In this document: piece after piece, positions 6,547 to 11,620 of the stretch | Position numbering within the stretch: the first letter of the stretch is position 1 | Layout of the letters: every line of letters begins with the position of its first letter | Source of the DNA: CAYXXN01 sp964469055 | GTDB lineage: Bacteria; Acidobacteriota; Thermoanaerobaculia; Multivoradales; JAHEKO01 | Length of the DNA: 11,620 nucleotides | Reading direction: 5' to 3' | NCBI GenBank assembly: GCA_964469055.1 | Contig: CAYXXN010000094.1 | Coordinates: 1-11,620, forward strand | The notes under the pieces: model-generated | Told to the model about the DNA's origin: nothing | The model's input: only the letters and a program-made list of their open reading frames with translations | Databases searched by the model: none | Position numbers and translations under genes: made by a program

Positions 6547-7640
6547 CCGCGCGCCGCGACTCGAGGTCGGTCTACATCGAGTGGGCCAAGCTCCAGGGCG
6601 AGGCGCCCTTCAACCTGGCGCGCAGCGACGTCGCCGACTACCCGCTCGCTCGGCTCCCCCTCACCCTCACCGATCTCGAGCTCTCGGGCCCGAGCTTCTA
6701 CGGTTACGCACCGCTCCAGGAGCGCCTGGCGGCGAAGGCCGGTGCGCCGCCCGAGTGCGTCGTCGCCGCCGTCGGCACCTCGATGGCCAATCACCTGGCG
6801 ATGGCGGCGGTCCTCGAGCCCGGCGACGAGGCGCTGATCGAGGAGCCCACCTACGAGGCGCTGACCGATGCCGCCACCTACTTGGGCGCCATCGTCCGCC
6901 GCTTCCCGCGTCGCTTCGAAGACGGCTTCGCGCTCGACCCCGAGGTGATCGCGGGTGCCGTCACGCCCCGCACGCGGCTCATCGCGCTCACCGACCTGCA
7001 CAACCCGAGCGGCGCGCCGGCGAGCGCCGCGGCCCTCCGCGAGGTCGTCGAGTCGGCCGAGCGGCGTGGCATCCACGTTCTCGTCGACGAGGTGTACCTC
7101 GAAGCGTGCTTCGACGCGAAGCCGCGCTCCGCCTTTCACCTCGGCGCGAACGTCCTGGCCACCGGCAGCCTCACCAAGGCCTACGGGCTGTCGGGCCTGC
7201 GCTGCGGTTGGGTCTTGGCGTCGCCGCCGCTCGCCCACCGCATGTGGCGACTCAACGACCTTTTCGGCGTCGTCCCCGCCCACCCCGCCGAGCGGCTCTC
7301 GGTCATCGCCCTCGATCACCTCGACGAGATCGCCGCTCGCGCCCAGGCGCTTCTGGCCCGCAACCGCGTGCTGCTCGACAGCTTCCTCGACGCCCGCGCC
7401 GATCTCGACGCCGTCCGACCGAGGTTCGGCACCATCGTCTTCCCGCGCCTTGCCGGCGGCAGGGTCGAGGAGCTCTGCGACCTGCTGCGCGAGCGCTACG
7501 AGACCACGGTCGTCCCGGGCCGTCTCTTCGGGGCGCCCGACCACTTCCGGCTGGGCTTCGGCGGCGAGACCGCCATGGTCGCCGAAGGTCTCGCTCGCCT
7601 CGGCCGGGCCCTCGACGAGCGCGGGTCGTCTCTTCCCTGA
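6543..7640 (+). CDS. PLP-dependent aminotransferase, fold type I (class I/II-like)
   Basis: A 365-aa cytoplasmic enzyme, slightly short for the class. The PLP-binding residues are all visible: Lys212 in TGSLTKAYGLSGLRCGW (Schiff base), Asp182 and Tyr185 in VDEVYLE, Asn154 in LTDLHNPSG, and Arg336 in HFRLGFGG as the likely substrate carboxylate binder. FYGYAPLQERLAAKAG and VGTSMANHLAMAAVLEPGDE are the expected N-terminal motifs. It transfers an amino group between an amino acid and a keto acid; specificity is not evident. GTG 6543 overlaps the permease TGA by 4 nt (GTGA), indicating translational coupling, and no independent ribosome-binding site is seen. Its end is 27 bp from the end of the convergent secreted-protein gene. 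Confidence 0.92.
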   Translation: MTARRDSRSVYIEWAKLQGEAPFNLARSDVADYPLARLPLTLTDLELSGPSFYGYAPLQERLAAKAGAPPECVVAAVGTSMANHLAMAAVLEPGDEALIEEPTYEALTDAATYLGAIVRRFPRRFEDGFALDPEVIAGAVTPRTRLIALTDLHNPSGAPASAAALREVVESAERRGIHVLVDEVYLEACFDAKPRSAFHLGANVLATGSLTKAYGLSGLRCGWVLASPPLAHRMWRLNDLFGVVPAHPAERLSVIALDHLDEIAARAQALLARNRVLLDSFLDARADLDAVRPRFGTIVFPRLAGGRVEELCDLLRERYETTVVPGRLFGAPDHFRLGFGGETAMVAEGLARLGRALDERGSSLP

Positions 7641-7667
7641 AGCTCGACGGCGCCACGGCCGGGAGCC

Positions 7668-9095
7668 CTACAAGATGACGTTCGACGTCGTCAGGATCTC
7701 GATGCTGTCGGAGCTCGAGAGGCCACCGGAGTCGGTGGCCGTGAAGGTGATCCGGTAGTAGAGGTCGCCGACCACCGAGAAGGTCACGTCGGGGGCGAGC
7801 GCGCCGGTGATCGGCGCCGGGTTGGGCACCGGCGGCGTGGGGTCAGGTGCCCCACCCAGGCCCTCGAGCGCGACGAACTCCCAGGTGACCTCGAGGTCCG
7901 ACGGCGCATCCTCCACGTCCCAAGCGGTGGCGAGCAGGTGCATCGGCTCGCCGGAGAAGGCGCTGCCGGCGAGCGGTCCGATCGACACCAGACGGTCCGG
8001 CTGCCGGATGGCCACCACCGGCGGCGCGTTGCCCGTCGACACGACGACGCGCACCACCTGGTCGACGGAGGCCTGCTCGCCGGCCGTGTCGGTGGCGGTC
8101 AAGCGGATGAGGACGGGGTCGGCCGGCGCCGCGAAGCTCGTCGTGACCTCACCGCCGAACCCCAGCGGCGCGAACGGGCCGCCCGGCGCCGTCTGCGCCG
8201 ACCAGGCGAGGGCGCCGCCGGTGAGCCAGCCGCCCTCGTCGTAGGCGTGACCCAGCATGAGAACCGGGGCACCGGCTACCAGCGTCGCCCCCGGCGCCGG
8301 CAGGAAGATCGCCAGCTCGTCCGGCGGCCGGTTCACGATCGCCAGGTCGAGGCTCGCCTGGCCGGTCAGACCGCCGCTGTCGGTGACGGTGACCGTCACC
8401 CGGTGGTTGCCCGGCACGAGGGCGGTGGTCATCAGGGTCCGGGCGTGCGGCCGGTAGCCCCAGAGCAGGCCTTGACGATCCGAGGTGAAGACGACCCGCT
8501 CGTTGGGGAAATCGGTGTCCTCGTCCTCGACATGCGCGACGAGCATCGCCGACTGCCCGTGCGGGAAGGTGGGGCCGAAGGGCGCGCTCAGGGTGACGAT
8601 CGGGCCGGCGTTGCCGCAGGCATCCTTGCGCAGGACGAGGGTCCGACCCTGGACGGTGGCGATCATCTCGAGGCCGTCCCCCGACAGCGTGGCGTTCCCC
8701 GATTGCTCGCCCAAGCCGGGCGCCCTGGCGGTGAAGCGGGCCGAGCCCCGCTCGACGATGCTCCCCGCCGCGGCCAGCGTCCCCCGGTCGCCGTCGAGGA
8801 CGAAGCCCCCGGTGCCGTAGAGGAGGCCGCCATCGCCGGCCGTCAGGTGGTCGAGCTGCAGCCGCAGATCGCGCAGGGTCACGCAGGGATCGGGCAAGAC
8901 CGGGATCGACTTGCAGAACTCCCTCGGCGAGGGCTGGCAGAAGGTGCCGAAGAAGCGGAGGTCGATGGGGCCCGTCAGCGTCAACTCCGCTTCGAGGACG
9001 ACGGGGAAGTCGAACGGGAAGTCGACGTGGGGGCCGTCGGCAGCGAGCGCTCCCGCGCACAGGCCGACGAGGGCGAACGCCGCGAACCGTCTCAC
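7668..9095 (-). CDS. Secreted protein with three Ig/PKD-like modules
   Basis: A 475-aa exported protein of no named family. MRRFAAFALVGLCAGALA is a signal peptide with likely cleavage after ALA at 18. Residues about 20-165 are a beta-rich domain with four Cys (53, 61, 71, 160). Three Ig/PKD-type modules follow, at about 166-255, 256-355 and 356-475. Their last strands repeat related wording: VTVTVTDSGGLTGQAS, RLTATDTAGEQAS and ITFTATDSGGLSSSDS. Such modules usually serve as extracellular spacers or adhesion domains; no catalytic domain is seen. GTG 9095 is chosen because it starts the signal peptide and overlaps the previous gene's stop as GTGA, so translation is coupled. The open frame continues to 9152 without a plausible start. 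Confidence 0.8.
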   Translation of the reverse strand: MRRFAAFALVGLCAGALAADGPHVDFPFDFPVVLEAELTLTGPIDLRFFGTFCQPSPREFCKSIPVLPDPCVTLRDLRLQLDHLTAGDGGLLYGTGGFVLDGDRGTLAAAGSIVERGSARFTARAPGLGEQSGNATLSGDGLEMIATVQGRTLVLRKDACGNAGPIVTLSAPFGPTFPHGQSAMLVAHVEDEDTDFPNERVVFTSDRQGLLWGYRPHARTLMTTALVPGNHRVTVTVTDSGGLTGQASLDLAIVNRPPDELAIFLPAPGATLVAGAPVLMLGHAYDEGGWLTGGALAWSAQTAPGGPFAPLGFGGEVTTSFAAPADPVLIRLTATDTAGEQASVDQVVRVVVSTGNAPPVVAIRQPDRLVSIGPLAGSAFSGEPMHLLATAWDVEDAPSDLEVTWEFVALEGLGGAPDPTPPVPNPAPITGALAPDVTFSVVGDLYYRITFTATDSGGLSSSDSIEILTTSNVIL

Positions 9096-9586
9096 GGCGC
9101 CCCCGGCATGAAGGCCATGGGCAGCCCGAGGTCGGCGCACGTCATGGCGCAACGTGCCAATCCGTTGGCGCTCGAGAAGGGCGCGCCTCCCTCGTCGCTC
9201 AGGTCCAAGGTCACGGCGTTGGTCTGGTCGGCTGGCTGGCGAACGGCTCGCAGGTTGAACGGGGGCCGCCCGTTGGTGGGCGTCACGGTGAGGAGGGCAT
9301 CCGCGCGCGCGTCGTCTTCCACGTCGCCGACCAACGTGGCAAGCACCGCGGGGCCGATCTGGAGCTGCAGGCAGCCGGTCATCGTCTCGGCATCCTCAGT
9401 CCCATCCGGCGCGTCGAGGATCACTGTCACTTGTCCGCCGGCCGGGTCGGTGGTTGCGCCCGCGAAGCAGCCCTCGAAGAAGCGGTTCCAGAAGATCGTC
9501 GCCGCGCGGGGCGGGTTGTAGCTGCAGTTCGCCCAGTAGATCGTGGCGCCGAGGACCGCTGCGGCGACGAGCAAGCGGCGGATCAC
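9092..9586 (-). CDS. Small N-terminally anchored or secreted Cys-containing protein, unknown
   Basis: I do not recognise this 164-aa protein. MIRRLLVAAAVLGATIYWAN is a short positively charged start plus a hydrophobic segment, so it is a signal anchor or uncleaved signal. The Cys at 21 lacks a small residue before it and is a poor lipobox. The exported part has Cys 40, 72, 146 and 150, the last two as CAMTC, which could form disulfides. It also has beta-strand-like stretches such as GGQVTVILDAP and NAVTLDLSDEGG. GTG 9586 overlaps the upstream lipoprotein stop by 4 nt, and its own TGA overlaps the next GTG by 4 nt. It is the middle of a tightly coupled trio and probably works with its neighbours in the envelope. 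Confidence 0.75.
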   Translation of the reverse strand: MIRRLLVAAAVLGATIYWANCSYNPPRAATIFWNRFFEGCFAGATTDPAGGQVTVILDAPDGTEDAETMTGCLQLQIGPAVLATLVGDVEDDARADALLTVTPTNGRPPFNLRAVRQPADQTNAVTLDLSDEGGAPFSSANGLARCAMTCADLGLPMAFMPGAP

Positions 9587-10254
9587 GACGAGGGCCTCCG
9601 CCGCATCGCCATCGGCTCGCCGAACCCGCGCACGGTGAGCGAGCCGTCCGCCGCCCGCTCGGCCTCGAAGCGCACCTGGCTGCCATCCAGGAAGGTGACG
9701 AGGCCCTCGGCTCGATCGGCTCCCGTGACCCGGCCGCTCACCCCCACCGGGTCGCCGGTGACGATGCCGGCGCCGGCGAGCAGGTTCCCGCTCTGCACCA
9801 GGGTCACCTCCGCCAGCGGGGCGCGATCGCGCACGGCGCGGTAGCGGCCGGCGAACGGACCGGACGGGGCCGGCGGCGCCGGCGTTCCACCGCGATGGAG
9901 CGCCACCGGCCGTTGCCCTTGTCGCTCGAGCATCACGGTCTCGCCGTCGGCGGAGAGCGTCAGCTCGAGCAGCTCGCTGCGACCGTCGCCGGTCGCCAAC
10001 GAGCCTGTGCCACGCCAGCCGACGGCGCCGGCGACGACGACCGGCTCGCCGCCGATCGAGCCAGCGCCGCGGAAGGCCTCCTCCGCCTCGGTGAAGGTGA
10101 GCGCGACTTCCTGGCCGTCCGCCGTCTCGCCGCGGAAGGACCCCACCAGGGTCTGCGGCTCCACGGTGAGGTGGGGAGCGCAGGCCGCGGCAGCGGCGAG
10201 CGCCAGCAGGGCCGCGACGCGCCGAGCTTCGGCGCACCCGAGGGCGTGGGTCAC
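9583..10254 (-). CDS. Lipoprotein with two tandem 86-residue beta-rich repeats
   Basis: A 223-aa protein that I cannot assign to a family. The hydrophobic segment VAALLALAAAAAC ends in a lipobox-like AAAC with Cys25, so a lipidated envelope protein is likely. After a short linker come two copies of one domain, residues 36-121 and 134-219, each exactly 86 long. They share F-x-G (or G-x-F) starts, AGAG/RGAGSI turns at the same offset, EPVVVAGAV against DPVGVSGRV, SADGETV against AADGSLT, and ends PVALHR against PMAMRR. A Pro-rich linker (GGTPAPPAPSGP) joins them. The pattern suggests two small beta barrels or sandwiches. The start GTG 10254 has a weak purine-rich region upstream. The gene follows lgt by 22 nt and overlaps the next gene by 4 nt. 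Confidence 0.8.
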   Translation of the reverse strand: MTHALGCAEARRVAALLALAAAAACAPHLTVEPQTLVGSFRGETADGQEVALTFTEAEEAFRGAGSIGGEPVVVAGAVGWRGTGSLATGDGRSELLELTLSADGETVMLERQGQRPVALHRGGTPAPPAPSGPFAGRYRAVRDRAPLAEVTLVQSGNLLAGAGIVTGDPVGVSGRVTGADRAEGLVTFLDGSQVRFEAERAADGSLTVRGFGEPMAMRRRPSS

Positions 10255-10276
10255 GTTGCGGCCACTCTACCCTGCC

Positions 10277-11149
10277 TCACCCTACCGGCGGTAGGCCGCC
10301 GGTCACGCCGCCAACGGGAGGGCGATGGGCTCGCCGAACGGCCCACCACCCCACGGCCGCCAGGGTGATGAGGGCGAGGCTCAGCCACTGGTTCGGCGTC
10401 GGCCCGAGACTCCCAGGCCGCCAGCCAGGGTCATCGGCGCGCAAGGTCTCGGCGAACAGGCGCCAAAGGCCGTAGAGGGCGCCGAAGGCGACCACCACCT
10501 CCCCGGCGTGGCGCCGCCGCGGGAAACGGGCCCACAGCAGCCCGAAGATCACGAGCGCCGCGACCAGCTCGTAGAGCTGCACCGGGTGGACGGGAAGCGC
10601 GGTTTCGCCGGGAGCAATCAGGCCGGCCATGACCTGCTGCCGGTGGGCGAGGCTTGCGGCCGGGAAGGTCACCGCCCACGGCAGGCTGCTCGGGATCCCG
10701 AAGCAGCAACCGTTGAGGAAGCACCCCAGGCGGGTGACGCCGAGGCCCAAGGCGCCGAGCGGCGCCACGAAGTCGAGCAGGTCGACGTACGGCAGCCGTC
10801 GCCGGCGCCCCCAGAGCCAGAGCACCGGGAAGGCGGCCGCCAGCCCGCCGTAGTAGGCCAGGCCGCCGCGCCAGAGCTCCGCGGCGCGCCGCAGTCCCCC
10901 CACCGCGCCGTCACCGAAGTAGGCGGCCGGGTCGAGCGCGATGTGCAACAGGTGCGCGCCGAGCACGCCGCCGGCCAGGAGCCACAGCCCGAGGTCGAAG
11001 GCGTCGAGCCTGGTGATTCCCAGCGCGCGGCCGTGCCGCCCCGAGACCCACACCGCCGCCAACATGCCGAGCACCAGCAGGGTGCCGTAGGCCGGGAACG
11101 CCAGGTGCAGGCCGCCCGGCAGGGGCAGATCGAACAGGATCGGCCGCAC
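10277..11149 (-). CDS. lgt: Prolipoprotein diacylglyceryl transferase family protein (divergent Lgt)
   Basis: A 290-aa polytopic inner-membrane protein of normal Lgt length. Lgt moves diacylglycerol from phosphatidylglycerol to the lipobox Cys of prolipoproteins. Family marks are FPAYGTLLVLG (Tyr21), WRGGLAYYGGL (93-102), the signature GVTRLGCFLNGCCFG with Arg140, HPVQLYE (188-194) and the C-terminal RLFAETLRADDPG. Compared with the textbook enzyme, the HGG motif is YYGG, and GNFxNGE is replaced by the GCFLNGCCFG form seen in more distant members, so specificity may differ. GTG 11149 has AGGGTGG upstream on its strand. It sits 30 nt after the glycosyltransferase-like gene and 22 nt before a lipoprotein gene, a likely substrate. 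Two overlapping inverted repeats lie in its last codons. Confidence 0.88.
   Translation of the reverse strand: MRPILFDLPLPGGLHLAFPAYGTLLVLGMLAAVWVSGRHGRALGITRLDAFDLGLWLLAGGVLGAHLLHIALDPAAYFGDGAVGGLRRAAELWRGGLAYYGGLAAAFPVLWLWGRRRRLPYVDLLDFVAPLGALGLGVTRLGCFLNGCCFGIPSSLPWAVTFPAASLAHRQQVMAGLIAPGETALPVHPVQLYELVAALVIFGLLWARFPRRRHAGEVVVAFGALYGLWRLFAETLRADDPGWRPGSLGPTPNQWLSLALITLAAVGWWAVRRAHRPPVGGVTGGLPPVG
10281..10303 (-). promoter_or_regulatory. Two mutually exclusive hairpins at the end of lgt
   Basis: On the plus strand, CCTACC-GGC-GGTAGG (10281-10295) and ACCGGCGG-TAGG-CCGCCGGT (10284-10303) are both perfect inverted repeats. They share bases, so RNA could form only one at a time. In the minus-strand transcript they lie in the last codons of lgt, just before its TGA and about 30 nt before the lipoprotein GTG. 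There is no U-tract after them, so a standard intrinsic terminator is not supported. A processing, stability or partial attenuation role is possible. Confidence 0.45.
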
Positions 11150-11179
11150 GCTGCCACCCTACCAGGGGCGGCGGCCCGG

Positions 11180-11620
11180 TCATGGGAGCACGCCGAAGGC
11201 CGCGAGGCGGTCCTTCGACCTGCGGCGGTGGAACTGCCAGGGAGCCGGCCGGTGGCTGCTCACGTTGCCCCCGTGCACGACCTGGAGCAGGAAGGCGCCG
11301 CGGATCCCGTGCACCCCAGGGAGCCGCGCCAGGTGCTTGTGGTCCATCGCGTAAGGGTTCTCCCCGCCCCGGAAGGCGGCTAGGGGCGCGGGCTCGCGGC
11401 GTCGAATGCGGTGCAGTCGGCCGGCCTCCGGGTCCCAGCGCAAGAACTCCTTCGTGATGCAGACGCGCGCCGCCTCGGGCGCCCGGTCGACGGCCTCGAA
11501 CCACGCAGGGTCGAGCGCGTCGTCCGAGTCGAGCCGGGTCAGGACCTGGTCGGGATCACCTTGGAAGCCCCCGCTCCACACGTCTTGCACCTCGACCCGG
11601 GCCCAATCGAGGTCCACGAC
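11180..11620 (-). CDS. Putative rhamnosyltransferase-like glycosyltransferase, partial
   Basis: Only the last about 146 residues are present; the 5' end runs off the right edge of the window, because the frame is open to the last base. DPDQVLTRLDSDDALDPAWF resembles the TRLDNDDAL donor-binding region of the putative rhamnosyltransferase family (Pfam Rhamno_transf), where the Asp cluster would bind the metal and nucleotide sugar. Following segments such as ITKEFLRWDPEAGRLHRIRR and ENPYAMDHKHLARLPGVHG are consistent with a soluble GT-A type enzyme C-terminus. It precedes lgt by 30 nt on the same strand, so the two may be co-transcribed. Family placement rests mainly on that one motif, so donor and acceptor remain unknown. 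Confidence 0.65.
   Translation of the reverse strand, partial: VVDLDWARVEVQDVWSGGFQGDPDQVLTRLDSDDALDPAWFEAVDRAPEAARVCITKEFLRWDPEAGRLHRIRRREPAPLAAFRGGENPYAMDHKHLARLPGVHGIRGAFLLQVVHGGNVSSHRPAPWQFHRRRSKDRLAAFGVLP

Noticed and set aside
7641..7667. Bidirectional terminator between the convergent aminotransferase and secreted-protein genes
   Set aside because: I could not find a convincing stem with a T-tract on either strand in the 27-bp gap.
7938..9521. Long plus-strand frame opposite the secreted Ig-like protein gene
   Set aside because: Composition is typical of antisense frames in GC-rich DNA, with no motif, and it overlaps two genes with clear export signals.
9587..10237. Longer version of the 164-aa exported protein starting upstream
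   Set aside because: The extension is an Arg-rich shadow of the duplicated-domain lipoprotein gene; the hydrophobic start and GTGA overlap support GTG 9586.

Overview
The window reads as chromosome from a very GC-rich, Gram-negative-type bacterium. Third codon positions are overwhelmingly G or C, GTG starts are common, and several proteins carry signal peptides or lipoboxes beside an Lgt-type enzyme. A large sulfatase-like lipoprotein and several small exported proteins of no recognised family would fit Acidobacteriota (for example Thermoanaerobaculia) or Myxococcota. That placement is an impression, because no marker gene is present. I see no tRNA, rRNA, CRISPR array, insertion sequence or prophage gene.

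Layout. (1) 1-519 holds no intact gene. It has two short coding-like remnants on opposite strands, each needing a frameshift, then a striking array of six GGTNACC units at an 11-bp period (425-489). (2) 520-2976 (-) is an 818-aa lipoprotein of the alkaline-phosphatase/sulfatase superfamily with Thr at the nucleophile position. (3) Divergent from it is a TetR regulator (3088-3684) followed by an alpha/beta hydrolase (3707-4612). The regulator has a near-consensus promoter that predicts a leaderless mRNA. An operator-like 14-mer in that promoter recurs at the start of the hydrolase gene. (4) 4727-7640 (+) is a compact three-gene unit: PaaI-like thioesterase, APC amino-acid permease and PLP aminotransferase, with a 5-nt gap and then a 4-nt overlap. 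(5) 11620-7668 (-) is a co-oriented run: a partial rhamnosyltransferase-like protein, an Lgt family member, a lipoprotein made of two 86-residue repeats, a small N-terminally anchored Cys-rich protein, and a secreted protein with three Ig/PKD-like modules. The last three are chained by two 4-nt GTGA overlaps.

How they may work together. The permease and aminotransferase probably import and transaminate an amino acid or analogue; the thioesterase's link is unclear. The TetR protein probably controls itself and the hydrolase, and possibly the divergent lipoprotein gene. Lgt would lipidate the duplicated-domain lipoprotein encoded directly downstream. That lipoprotein and its two overlapping partners look like an undescribed envelope or surface set, and they are the best candidates here for something new. 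Two mutually exclusive hairpins at the lgt/lipoprotein boundary could adjust expression between the enzyme and the exported set.
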